DNA of 64,000 nucleotides from Kyrpidia tusciae DSM 2912 (GTDB lineage: Bacteria; Bacillota; Bacilli; Kyrpidiales; Kyrpidiaceae). A program made the position numbers and the translations under genes. How positions within the stretch are numbered: position 1 is the first letter of the stretch; the number at the start of each line of letters is the position of its first letter. The stretch lies in NCBI RefSeq assembly GCF_000092905.1, contig NC_014098.1, positions 2,604,001 to 2,668,000 on the forward strand. Direction: 5' to 3'. Below are positions 44,599-52,794 of this stretch, piece by piece. Below the pieces are notes generated by a model, which was not told the origin of the DNA, made no database searches, and saw only the letters and a list, made by a program, of their open reading frames with translations.

Positions 44599-45912
44599 TC
44601 AGCCAAGCAACGTTTCCCCGACGTACCCCCCCGGTCGCGCGCCGGGCGGGCAAGCGAAAACGGCACTTCCGATATGGGAAATGTACTCATTCAGCGCGTC
44701 TTGGGCGGCCAACCTCTCCAAAACGGGAACAAATTGCTTCTGCAGATCCCTTTGGAAAGCCATGAACACCAGACCCGCATCGAGGGAGCCCGTCTTCCCG
44801 TCGATCCCGTGCAGGTAGGAGTAACTCCGGCGCAACATCTTGACGCTCCCGTCGCCGCGCGCCAGCCGCACATGGGATGTCGCCGGCAGAAGGGCGGGGT
44901 TCACCGGGGAAAATTCGTCTTGGCCTCCGAAGGGCGCTCCGCTGTCTTTTTTCCTGCCCATGGTCTTCTCCTGGTCCGTCAGGGACGACCGGTCCCACAC
45001 CTCGATGAGCATGCGAATCCTCCGGACGGCCAGATAGGTCCCGCCCCGCATCCAGGACGGCTGATCGGTTCCATTGACCCAAATGTGCCGGTTCATCTCT
45101 CCCGGATCGGCGATATCGACATTGCCGGTACCATCCTTAAACCCGAACAAATTGCGGGGCGTCCCGGCCTCTCCCGCCGCATTCGAAGGTTTGCGGAGGA
45201 AACCCTGTTGGACCCAGCGGACCGCCGCCGCTCCCGCGGCCGCCCGGGCCAGATGCCGGATTGCGTGAAAAGCCACCTGGGGATCGTCGGAGCAAGCCTG
45301 AATGCACAAATCTCCGCCGCACCACTCCGGACGCAGGTCATCCCTGGGCATCGGCGGGATCTCTCGCAACGGCTCGGGCTGTTGGCCGGCCAGACCAAAG
45401 CGGTCCACGCCGTCTTTCCGAAAGAGCGTGGGGCCAAGTCCGAAGGTGATCGTGAGTTTGCCCGGCGCCAAGCCCACCGCCTCCCCATTGTCGTCCGGCG
45501 GAAGATACCGATTCGCCGGGTCCGCCCCAACCCGTTCCCCCCGGCACATCCGCGCCGCATACGAAGACCAGAGGCGCAACAAATCGCGCAGATCGTTGCG
45601 CCCGGAACCCGTGACGTCAAAGGACGCCAATACCAGATGATCCTGTTGGGGCGTGGCGATCCCCGCCTGATGAGGACCATAGAATTCGATGACATCCCCC
45701 CCGCCGATCCCGCCCGCACCCGCGCCGGCCGCCGCCCCTCCCTCGGGAACTTCTCCCGGACGCAACAGGCTCAAACTCCCCATTCCGAGAACCAACCCGA
45801 ACCCGGCGGCGGCCGACAGCCGCAGCACCTCTCTCCGACTCATTTTCTTGTGGAGGAAATCCGTGTCAGCGCCTTCTCGACGGATCCCACCATCCGGATG
45901 CTTCGATTCCAT
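44599..45912 (-). CDS. efeB: DyP-type peroxidase/deferrochelatase EfeB, Tat-exported
   Basis: A 437-residue haem protein. The N-terminus has a twin-arginine signal (SRREVLRLSAAAGFGLVLG, residues 25-43) after an unusual 24-residue leader. The DyP hallmark GFKDGTGN is present with the downstream proximal His region. EfeB oxidises Fe(II) or acts on haem outside the membrane and supplies EfeU. ATG start with GGAAAGGG 7 bases before. It lies 22 bp after efeO, and both are probably in one Fur-regulated unit. Confidence 0.9.
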   Translation of the reverse strand: MESKHPDGGIRREGADTDFLHKKMSRREVLRLSAAAGFGLVLGMGSLSLLRPGEVPEGGAAAGAGAGGIGGGDVIEFYGPHQAGIATPQQDHLVLASFDVTGSGRNDLRDLLRLWSSYAARMCRGERVGADPANRYLPPDDNGEAVGLAPGKLTITFGLGPTLFRKDGVDRFGLAGQQPEPLREIPPMPRDDLRPEWCGGDLCIQACSDDPQVAFHAIRHLARAAAGAAAVRWVQQGFLRKPSNAAGEAGTPRNLFGFKDGTGNVDIADPGEMNRHIWVNGTDQPSWMRGGTYLAVRRIRMLIEVWDRSSLTDQEKTMGRKKDSGAPFGGQDEFSPVNPALLPATSHVRLARGDGSVKMLRRSYSYLHGIDGKTGSLDAGLVFMAFQRDLQKQFVPVLERLAAQDALNEYISHIGSAVFACPPGARPGGYVGETLLG

Positions 45913-45934
45913 GGCTCAACCCTTTCCTTCCTGT

Positions 45935-47101
45935 TCATTCCAAGATCTTGGCCAGTTGGGAGAGAGGTTCTGCAATGCTGTTGATGGCCTGGCTGATATT
46001 CTTGGTATCTTCTGTCTTCAACTCTGCATAAGACCGGAACCCGTCCCCGGTGCGGTAGGCATCCAGCACATGTTTCGCATCCTGGAATCGCTGCTCGATC
46101 TTGGCAGCCAGATTCGCATCCTTTTGTTGAAGGACCGGTTTCACGGCATTGAACGCGGCTTCGGCGCCCTCCACATTGGCAGACAAATCGACCAGATCGG
46201 TATGGGAATACCGCTCCTCCTCCCCGGTGATTTTTGAAGAGGCGGCCTCATTGAGCAGTTCCACCGCTCCCGCCACGACCTCCGCCGGTTGAATGGTCAA
46301 CGTCTGCACCGTTTTATGGAGCTCTGTGACATTCGACAGCAATTGTCGCGCATACGGCCCCTGGTCTTGTACGGACCCGTTCACCCACAGCGCTTTTTCG
46401 ATTTCGTGAAAACCGCCCCATTCCTCCTTGGGGACATCGTTTTCCCTCGCGTCGATCTTGGCATCCAGATCCCCGAGGCTTTCCGCGATCGGTTCGATGC
46501 GTTCATAATACACCCGGGCGGGGGCATACAGCGATTTCGCTTTGTTCACATCCCCGGCCAGGACGGCGTCGACGAATCGGGAAGTATACTCGACCAATGA
46601 CTCGCTTTGTTGCACCACATAGTCGTGATACTGCTTGGCCGCGGCCTGAAGTTTCGGATTGTTCGCCCCCCCGGCACCCAACGTTTGGCTTTCCACGGCG
46701 GCCAAACATTCGTTCAACGCCTGGATCAAACCGTCATTGAACGCGGTCAGGGTCTGCACATCGAGGGAACTCGCCTTCACACCCGCCGCGAGGGGATTCA
46801 AATACTTTTCGATGTTGGCGTACTGGACCGGATCCTTTTTGCGGAGATGGTCTTCAAACGACTCCCACTGGTCGTCGAGTTTTCCCACCAGAGAGCGAAT
46901 CTGCGCCTCCTGGCCCCCGGCGAGGGCTTGTTTCAGTTGACCGGCCGTCTCCAGCATGTTCTTCAGGTTCGATTGCAGCGACTGCTCCTCGGTTTGAACG
47001 GCTTCCGGCCCGTTGGAGACCGTCGGCCCCTGGGACCCGCACCCTGCCGCCGCGAGGACGCCGGCCAGGGTGACCGCAATGACGGAATACGCGGACTTCA
47101 T
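45935..47101 (-). CDS. efeO: EfeO/EfeM-like iron-binding lipoprotein (M75 domain)
   Basis: A 388-residue lipoprotein with lipobox AAAGC near residue 20. The C-terminal imelysin-like M75 domain (about 145-385) has the conserved GGFHEIEKALW (HxxE) motif. The N-terminal part is helical, not the cupredoxin domain of E. coli EfeO, so it resembles the shorter EfeM type. It binds iron at the cell surface for EfeU. The ATG at 47101 has AAGGGGG 7 bases upstream; six earlier codons lack a site. A Fur box precedes it. Confidence 0.88.
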   Translation of the reverse strand: MKSAYSVIAVTLAGVLAAAGCGSQGPTVSNGPEAVQTEEQSLQSNLKNMLETAGQLKQALAGGQEAQIRSLVGKLDDQWESFEDHLRKKDPVQYANIEKYLNPLAAGVKASSLDVQTLTAFNDGLIQALNECLAAVESQTLGAGGANNPKLQAAAKQYHDYVVQQSESLVEYTSRFVDAVLAGDVNKAKSLYAPARVYYERIEPIAESLGDLDAKIDARENDVPKEEWGGFHEIEKALWVNGSVQDQGPYARQLLSNVTELHKTVQTLTIQPAEVVAGAVELLNEAASSKITGEEERYSHTDLVDLSANVEGAEAAFNAVKPVLQQKDANLAAKIEQRFQDAKHVLDAYRTGDGFRSYAELKTEDTKNISQAINSIAEPLSQLAKILE

Positions 47102-47140
47102 CTCAATCCCCCTTCGCATCTTGGAATGATACTAAAAAAG

Positions 47141-47158
47141 TGATAATGATTCTCATTA
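47141..47158 (-). promoter_or_regulatory. Fur box before efeO
   Basis: TGATAATGATTCTCATTA, a near-perfect Fur site, 40 bases before the efeO start. With the site before efeU it indicates iron-repressed expression of the whole group. Confidence 0.85.
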
Positions 47159-47301
47159 CCAAGACATATGCTACTATCCCGGGGCCGCCTTGTCAACCGG
47201 GTGTCGTCGCCTTTGTGCTCTTTCATCTTGCGGTCCCACGGCGTGATAACAATATGGACAAGAGCCATGCCGCCCGCCCGGGTGAGTTGGACCCGCTCAC
47301 G

Positions 47302-47335
47302 AAAAGAACCCCGGCCGTCAGGTCATGCCGGGGTT
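47302..47335 (-). terminator. Terminator overlapping the end of the small acidic-protein gene
   Basis: AACCCCGGC (47307-47315) and GCCGGGGTT (47327-47335) form a 9-bp stem, followed leftward by CTTTTC. The stop codon of the small gene (47318-47320) lies in the loop. Confidence 0.7.
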
Positions 47336-47539
47336 CTCGTCTTCCACATCCACCAGATCGTTGCGGTGTACCGGGGCATTCTCGTGGTAGTGTTCCACGA
47401 CGCCGCCGCCCTCGTTCATCATCCGGTCCATGCCTTCCTCGATGTCTTCCTCCGCCTTCTCGGCCGAGCTCATCGATTGGACCGGGATATCCGACCGCAC
47501 CGCTCCGGGTCGGCGGCCGGTCTTGGGTGTGTCCTCCAC
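47318..47539 (-). CDS. Small acidic protein of unknown function
   Basis: A 73-residue, highly charged protein (SSAEKAEEDIEEGMDRMMNEGGG, then HYHENAPVHRNDLVDVEDE). No signal peptide or membrane segment. The GTG at 47539 follows GAGGGAGGG by about 8 bases, and a good terminator overlaps the end, so it looks like a genuine gene. No family recognised; the His and Asp/Glu richness would allow metal binding. It lies between efeO (divergent context) and moaA, 145 bp from the latter. Confidence 0.55.
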   Translation of the reverse strand: MEDTPKTGRRPGAVRSDIPVQSMSSAEKAEEDIEEGMDRMMNEGGGVVEHYHENAPVHRNDLVDVEDENPGMT

Positions 47540-47684
47540 GCCGGGTCCCTCCCTCGCGATGGATCCGGTCTTGACCGACCGCTATCGGTTAGGATCACCC
47601 GGCGGAGAGACGATCATGTATGGCAACCGCCGCCGCGCATTCCAACCGCATCCCTCAATTGGCGCCGCAACGGACTTCTGAAGG

Positions 47685-48719
47685 TCACCCCCCGATCTGG
47701 GACATGCGGCGGACAGTGGGCAGATGGCTGCGTTCCTTCCCTTCCAAGGCTTCCGCCATCTCGTGACGCTCTGGCTTAATGTCCAGAGCTCGGTAAAACA
47801 TGGCCTCTAAGGCTGCTTCGTCGCCGTTACAGCGTCGGACGTTCAGTTCTTCCTGCCAATACAGGCACGGTTTTAGATAGCCGTCCGCGGTCAAGCGTAG
47901 TCGGTTACAGGCTGAGCAAAAATGTGCACTCACTGGATGAATGAGTCCGAAAGCCCCCGCCCCGCCCCGAATGCGCCAATTTTCCGCGGGGCCGTTTCCC
48001 GGCACGGCCGTCGGCTCGATCTCATACCCCAACTCCGCAGCGCGTTCCAACACCCGGTTCAAGGGCAGGTACGCTTCCTTCCATGTCTCATCTTCGTGCC
48101 CGATGGGCATATATTCGATAAACCGCACCACATACGGTTTTTCCACCGAAAGGCGCAGAAAATCGTCAATTTCCTCTTCGTTCAGGCCCTTCATCAGGAC
48201 CACGTTGATCTTGATGGGAGCCATGCCCACCCGCTCCGCCTCCTCCAGCCCGCGCAACACCCTGGCGAGATCCCCACCCCGGGTAATTTTGGCAAAGCGG
48301 TCCGGTTTTAATGAATCGATGCTGATGTTGATCCGCCGGAGCCCCGCCCGGAACAGCCGTTCGGCACGGCCGGCCAGAAGAAGGGCATTGGTGGTCATGG
48401 CCATGTCTTCAATCCCCGGAATCGCTCCGAGGGCTTCAATCAAGCGGTCGATGTCCGGCCGGACCAAGGGTTCCCCCCCGGTGATCCGCAGCCGCTTGAC
48501 CCCGAGGCGGGCCGCCACACGCACCACGGTGACGATCTCTTCGTAGGTCATCAACCGCCGGGATTCCATGAATTGAACCCCATGCGCGGGCATACAGTAC
48601 AGGCAGCGAAGATTGCAGCGGTCGGTGACGGAAATGCGCAGATAATCGTGAACCCGTCCGAACCGGTCCACCAGCCGGCCGGTGCCTACCGAATCATCCA
48701 GACAAATCAAGGGTTCCAT
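47685..48719 (-). CDS. moaA: GTP 3',8-cyclase (molybdenum cofactor)
   Basis: A 344-residue radical SAM enzyme for the first step of molybdopterin synthesis. The SAM cluster is CNLRCLYC (Cys35, 39, 42); the second [4Fe-4S] site is CSACNRLRLTADGYLKPC. The TGGEPL motif binds SAM. The usual C-terminal GG tail is present (SQIGG). ATG start at 48719. It lies 45 bp after mocA on the same strand and probably belongs to the cox maturation unit. Confidence 0.94.
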   Translation of the reverse strand: MEPLICLDDSVGTGRLVDRFGRVHDYLRISVTDRCNLRCLYCMPAHGVQFMESRRLMTYEEIVTVVRVAARLGVKRLRITGGEPLVRPDIDRLIEALGAIPGIEDMAMTTNALLLAGRAERLFRAGLRRINISIDSLKPDRFAKITRGGDLARVLRGLEEAERVGMAPIKINVVLMKGLNEEEIDDFLRLSVEKPYVVRFIEYMPIGHEDETWKEAYLPLNRVLERAAELGYEIEPTAVPGNGPAENWRIRGGAGAFGLIHPVSAHFCSACNRLRLTADGYLKPCLYWQEELNVRRCNGDEAALEAMFYRALDIKPERHEMAEALEGKERSHLPTVRRMSQIGG

Positions 48720-48764
48720 GGGTGTTCCCCCACTTTCTTTCTATGATAAACCGCCGGAATCGAT

Positions 48765-49469
48765 CTATTGGGCCCTGGTCGAGGGCGGTTCGGGATCGAC
48801 CCGTTTTCCTTGCGAACGGGAATGGTCGCCGCAACCTTGTTGAACCGGCAGAAACGTCTTCAGCAGCTGCTGATAGGCATGGGGCGTATCGATATCCAAA
48901 CCCGCCCGTTCATCCCCCCAGGGCACCATCTTCATGCGGTCCCGGTGACGGGCGAGAACGGACCGGCCGCCTTCGTCCCCGGTGATCGCCATCATCTCAG
49001 CAAAAAGTTCTTCATCGATCAGAACCGGGTGGCCGGGCAATCCCTCAAAAGTCGGGCGAACAATGCGCACCCCAGCCTTATACCCCATCTGGTATTCCTG
49101 AAGCAACGCCGAAATCAGCGATTCCGTCACCAACGGTTGGTCAGCGAGTAGGATCATGACGGCCTGCGCGCGTCCCTGTAGCTGGTCCAGACCTCGAATC
49201 AATGACGTGGACATCCCTCGATGGCGTTCCGGGTTGGGCACCACCTCCACAGTCCGATCTTTGACCACCTCGCGGAACGGCCGCGGGTCTTCGCTCCCCA
49301 CGAGAATCACCGGGTGAAGACCCGCCCGAACCGCGGCTTCCACGCTGTACAAAAAAAGCGGCCTTCCTCCCAGCGGCAGCCAACACTTCGGCCTCCCCAT
49401 GCGGGTGGACAGACCGGCCGCTAAGATCACCGCGCCCACCCGGCGTTCTACATCCCCCGGCCCGATCAT
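48765..49469 (-). CDS. mocA: Molybdenum cofactor cytidylyltransferase (MocA-like)
   Basis: A 234-residue nucleotidyltransferase. The N-terminal ILAAGLSTRMGRPKCWLPLGG is the nucleotide-binding loop, followed by LLADQPLVTE and GLPGHPVLID. MocA-type enzymes make the molybdopterin cytosine dinucleotide used by CO dehydrogenase-type hydroxylases, which fits the neighbours. The ATG at 49469 overlaps the stop of the truncated xdhC (ATGA) and has GGTGGGGG before it. The C-terminus ends in a short charged extension. Confidence 0.85.
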   Translation of the reverse strand: MIGPGDVERRVGAVILAAGLSTRMGRPKCWLPLGGRPLFLYSVEAAVRAGLHPVILVGSEDPRPFREVVKDRTVEVVPNPERHRGMSTSLIRGLDQLQGRAQAVMILLADQPLVTESLISALLQEYQMGYKAGVRIVRPTFEGLPGHPVLIDEELFAEMMAITGDEGGRSVLARHRDRMKMVPWGDERAGLDIDTPHAYQQLLKTFLPVQQGCGDHSRSQGKRVDPEPPSTRAQ

Positions 49470-49627
49470 AGAGCCCCCACCTGAAGTGCCCCGGATCGCA
49501 CCCACCTCCTCGCCCCGGCGTGGAGATAGGCGGACCCTTCTACCCCGGCCACCAGCGCTATGGCCACCGGGCGTCCGGCTTCAGATTCCGCCAACCCGGC
49601 CTCAAAGATATCTTCGAGATCCCGCAT
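49466..49627 (-). pseudogene. Truncated XdhC/CoxI family gene (first 53 residues)
   Basis: A 53-codon frame starts inside the end of coxE and stops at the mocA start. Its product (RDLEDIFEAGLAESEAGRP, then VAIALVAGVEGSAYLHAGARRW) matches the start of XdhC/CoxI proteins, which normally read ATVVxTxGSxPRxxGAR. The family is normally 250-380 residues; the GGGC motif and NAD-like domain are missing. XdhC proteins insert the sulfurated Mo cofactor. The overlaps with both neighbours suggest a clean internal deletion. A functional micro-protein is less likely but not excluded. Confidence 0.6.
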
Positions 49628-50843
49628 CGCGTTTTCCTCCCGCAGCAGATGGTTTTTCCAGGTCGCCTAGGCGTTCCCACGCCTCTTCAAAATTACGCCA
49701 ACTGTAGCCCGGCCAGTGGTGATCCACCGCACCCGCCAACCGCACCCCACCTCGGGCGGTGGGCTCGTAGTCGGGATCCGATCTGGCCGGGTTGAGCCAT
49801 ATAGTGCGGCTTGCAAGCCCCCGCAGTCTCCGCACCTCCACGCCAAGCGCCTCCGGATCTTCCGCCTCAAGACCATCGGTCACCAATATCAGAACGGACC
49901 CCGGCAAGAGCCGCCGACCCCATTCCAAGCGCAATCGCCGCAGTCCGGCCGCCAGCCGGGTGCCTCCCGACCAATCCGGCGCCCCGCCGATCATTTCCGC
50001 CAAGGCTCGATCCGCGTCTCGCAACGCTAAAGCCGGAGTCAACCGAGTCAAGCGGGTACTGCAAACAAAGAGTTCCACCGGATTTCCCGCCCTGGCCACC
50101 GCGTGCACGAACCGCAGCACCATCCGGCTGTAGGGCTCCATCGAGCCACTGATATCACAGACCCAGACAGATCGTCGCCTGCGCACCATCCGCCGGCGGC
50201 GTTTGAGTTCCAAACACTCCCCGTACCGGGCGGCACTCCGGAGGGTAGCCGACGGATCCCAGTGCCGCCCCTTTCGCCCGGTTCGCTCCCTTCGGCTGGA
50301 CCGCCACAGAGGAGCCAAATCCACCCTTTCCAATTGCCGCAGTTCCTCAGGCGTCAGCCGGGCGGCATCCCGATCGCGCAGCGTTTCCTCGGCACTCCGG
50401 CCGCCCCGCACCACGAGGGGGACCTGCGCCTCGGACTGCGATGGTTCGGAGTCGTCGCGACCGGCCCCCAGCCAGATCACCTGCGGGGGGTTCCGCCAAG
50501 ACGCCCGCAGCCTTGCGACACTCGCCATGAGCGTCTGGGTGGCAACGAGGGGTTCCCGGACCCCGACCAGCATCAGGACAAACTGCCGCCAAGCGATGTC
50601 AAACCATTGCCGCTCCGTCGGATTGTGGGCCAAGATCGCCCGCCAACCCTCCCGGATCGCCGTTTCGTCCCCCGGTGGGAGACAGGCCAAGGCCTCAACG
50701 GCAAGCGCCTCTTGTTCTGCGCTCACGGGAATCCCCATTCGCCGCAGCCCCCGAAAAAACGCCGCACAGTTGGCAAGGATCCGATTCCCGCTCGCAAGCA
50801 GCGCCCGCTCCGAGAGCAGATGATCCCCTCTCTCCGTGCTCAT
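49602..50843 (-). CDS. coxE: CoxE-like von Willebrand factor A protein
   Basis: A 413-residue protein. A helical N-terminal half leads to a VWA domain with the metal-dependent adhesion motif DISGSMEPYS (about residue 230), and later GGTRLAAGL and LVTDGLEAED. CoxE works with the MoxR ATPase CoxD to activate the Mo hydroxylase active site. The ATG overlaps the coxD stop (ATGA), so the two are translated together. An Arg-rich stretch (KRRRRMVRRRRSVW) precedes the VWA domain. Confidence 0.88.
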   Translation of the reverse strand: MSTERGDHLLSERALLASGNRILANCAAFFRGLRRMGIPVSAEQEALAVEALACLPPGDETAIREGWRAILAHNPTERQWFDIAWRQFVLMLVGVREPLVATQTLMASVARLRASWRNPPQVIWLGAGRDDSEPSQSEAQVPLVVRGGRSAEETLRDRDAARLTPEELRQLERVDLAPLWRSSRRERTGRKGRHWDPSATLRSAARYGECLELKRRRRMVRRRRSVWVCDISGSMEPYSRMVLRFVHAVARAGNPVELFVCSTRLTRLTPALALRDADRALAEMIGGAPDWSGGTRLAAGLRRLRLEWGRRLLPGSVLILVTDGLEAEDPEALGVEVRRLRGLASRTIWLNPARSDPDYEPTARGGVRLAGAVDHHWPGYSWRNFEEAWERLGDLEKPSAAGGKRDAGSRRYL

Positions 50844-51766
50844 CCCGGCATCGCCTCGATCTCGCCAAGCAGATCTGCAAAATAGGGCCGATCTTCTCGC
50901 ACCGCGGTGAGAACTTCCACGTCATCCCGGTATTTCACCAAACACCCGAGGGTCTCTTCCACGACTTTGGGATCCAATGACCGGGCTCCCAGGGCGGAAA
51001 GCGCCTCGGCCCAATGGATCGTCTCCGCCACCCCGGGCCTTTTATAGAGGGGTTCCCGGCGTAGCCGCTGGACGAATTGACAGATCCGAATCGCCAACTC
51101 CCGGGGAACCCCGGGCACCTTGAGACGCAGGATCTCCAACTCCTTCGAAAAATCCGGATAATCGATCCAATGATACAAGCAACGACGCTTCAACGCATCG
51201 TGAATTTCCCGGGTCCGATTGGACGTGAGAATGACCACCGGCTTCTCCTCGGCCCTTAGAGTACCAATCTCCGGGATCGTCACTTGAAACTCCCCGAGCA
51301 GTTCCAAAAGAAACGCCTCAAATTCCTCATCGCTCCGGTCCACCTCATCGATCAACAAAACAGGCGCGGGCCCTTGGGAATCCACGGCCGCGAGTAACGG
51401 CCGTCGCAACAAGAAGCGACGGGAAAAAAGCTCCCCTTCGAGTCGTTCTCTCCAAACTTTCTCCGTCTCCCCCTGCCCACCACCGGGCATCCCGGCCGCC
51501 TCCGCCAGACGGATGTGGAGCATCTGGCGAGGAAAATCCCATTCGTACAGGGCGCTCTCCCGGTCGATCCCTTCGTAGCACTGAAGGCGGACAAGGGGGC
51601 GGCCGACGGCTGCGGCGATCACCTTCGCCACCTCCGTCTTGCCCACCCCCGGTTCTCCCTCGAGAAAAAGAGGCCGCTCCAGCCGCAAGGTCAAAAACAC
51701 CGCGACGGCAAGGGAATGATCGGCAATATACCCTTCCCGGCGAAGAGCCGACCGGACGGCCTCCAA
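50840..51766 (-). CDS. coxD: MoxR-type AAA ATPase (CoxD)
   Basis: A 308-residue AAA+ protein. Walker A GEPGVGKTEV (about 38-47), RLQCYEGIDRESALYEWD, Walker B VLLIDEVDRSDEEFEAFLLELLGE, sensor 1 LTSNRTREIHDALKRRC. MoxR/CoxD proteins act as ATP-driven chaperones that mature CO dehydrogenase (CuMoS site). A TTG start is given. It has no good ribosome site, and a CTG seven codons earlier is possible. It has its own promoter and a leader hairpin. Confidence 0.88.
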   Translation of the reverse strand: MEAVRSALRREGYIADHSLAVAVFLTLRLERPLFLEGEPGVGKTEVAKVIAAAVGRPLVRLQCYEGIDRESALYEWDFPRQMLHIRLAEAAGMPGGGQGETEKVWRERLEGELFSRRFLLRRPLLAAVDSQGPAPVLLIDEVDRSDEEFEAFLLELLGEFQVTIPEIGTLRAEEKPVVILTSNRTREIHDALKRRCLYHWIDYPDFSKELEILRLKVPGVPRELAIRICQFVQRLRREPLYKRPGVAETIHWAEALSALGARSLDPKVVEETLGCLVKYRDDVEVLTAVREDRPYFADLLGEIEAMPG

Positions 51767-51794
51767 ATCGGTAAATGGACTGCGCAGATCATCC

Positions 51795-51822
51795 CCTGGT
51801 TACAAGTTGAGAGGTAACCAGG
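51795..51822 (-). other. Leader hairpin before coxD
   Basis: Perfect 9-bp inverted repeat CCTGGTTAC (51795-51803) and GTAACCAGG (51814-51822) with a 10-base loop. It lies in the transcribed leader, between the promoter at 51880-51907 and the coxD start. Operator or RNA hairpin. Confidence 0.5.
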
Positions 51823-51879
51823 ATCCCTCCCTTCCCGCACGCACTTCTGTTTCCACCGACTTATTGAACAGTTTGATCT

Positions 51880-51907
51880 ATTATACTACGTTTATCCCGC
51901 CCGTCAA
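51880..51907 (-). promoter_or_regulatory. Sigma-A promoter of the coxD-coxE-mocA unit
   Basis: TTGACG (51902-51907), 16 bases, TATAAT (51880-51885), read leftward. It gives a leader of about 105 bases and separates the maturation genes from coxGSLM. Confidence 0.7.
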
Positions 51908-51939
51908 ATGGCCTCTTGCAGGATTTTCAAGGGCCAAAA

Positions 51940-52794
51940 TCAGGGGAGACACCGCAGCAAAGCCTTTCGGGTGTAGACCCGGCTCAGATGCCGGCGGTAA
52001 TCCTCCGATGCAAAGAGGTCTCCGGAAAAACTGCCCTCGGCATCAGCCCGTTCTGCGGCCCGGCGCACCGTCTCCTCCCCGGCGGGCTGGCCGATCAAGG
52101 CTGCTTCCACCTCCCGGGCTCGGTACGGCGTATCCGCCACTCCGGTTATCCCTACCCGTGCGTCGCGGATTGCACCGTTCTCCACTCCGAGAACCGCCGC
52201 CACCCCCGCCACCGCATAACCAGAGGCCGGGTGGGGATATTTCTCGTACGCACCCTTCCAAGAACCCTGGGGGATTGGGAAGGCCACGGACACCACCACG
52301 TCGCTTGCCCCGAGAGACGTGAGCAGGGGGCCGAGAATAAAGTCCGCCACCGGCACCTCACTTCGTCCGCTCGGACCCTCGATCGTGACCGTGGCATCCA
52401 AGGCCAGCGCCACCGCAGGCAGATCTGAGGCCGGATCGGCATGGGCGATGTTGCCCCCCACTGTGCCCCGGTTTCGTACCTGGAGATCCCCTATCTGCTT
52501 TGCGGCTTCCGCAAGCACCGGCAACTTGTCGCGAACGATATCGCTCGACGCCACCTCATAGTGAGTCGTTAAAGCTCCCACCACCACCCGGCTTCCTTCC
52601 ACCGAGATACCGCGGAGTTCGGAGATACCACCGATATCGATCAGCACCCCGGGAGAGGTGAGCCGCAGTTTCAACAGCGGAATCAGGCTGTGCCCCCCGG
52701 AGAGGACCTTCGCCTCCCCTTGATGGGCTTCCAGCAATTGCACTGCTTCCCGAACCGATCGCGCCCGTTCGTACGCAAAAGCTGCTGGAATCAT
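51940..52794 (-). CDS. coxM: CO dehydrogenase-family medium (FAD) subunit
   Basis: A 284-residue flavoprotein. The FAD motifs SGGHSLIPLLKLR (about 32-44) and NRGTVGGNIAHADPASDLP (about 108-126) are intact. It passes electrons from the [2Fe-2S] subunit to quinone or another acceptor. The ATG overlaps the coxL stop by one base (TGATG). Last gene of the S-L-M order. Confidence 0.93.
   Translation of the reverse strand: MIPAAFAYERARSVREAVQLLEAHQGEAKVLSGGHSLIPLLKLRLTSPGVLIDIGGISELRGISVEGSRVVVGALTTHYEVASSDIVRDKLPVLAEAAKQIGDLQVRNRGTVGGNIAHADPASDLPAVALALDATVTIEGPSGRSEVPVADFILGPLLTSLGASDVVVSVAFPIPQGSWKGAYEKYPHPASGYAVAGVAAVLGVENGAIRDARVGITGVADTPYRAREVEAALIGQPAGEETVRRAAERADAEGSFSGDLFASEDYRRHLSRVYTRKALLRCLP

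Noticed and set aside
47141-47684. Extra gene on the plus strand between efeO and moaA
   Set aside because: Frames there are Pro/Ser/Arg-rich shadows; the minus-strand small gene with ribosome site and terminator explains the region better.
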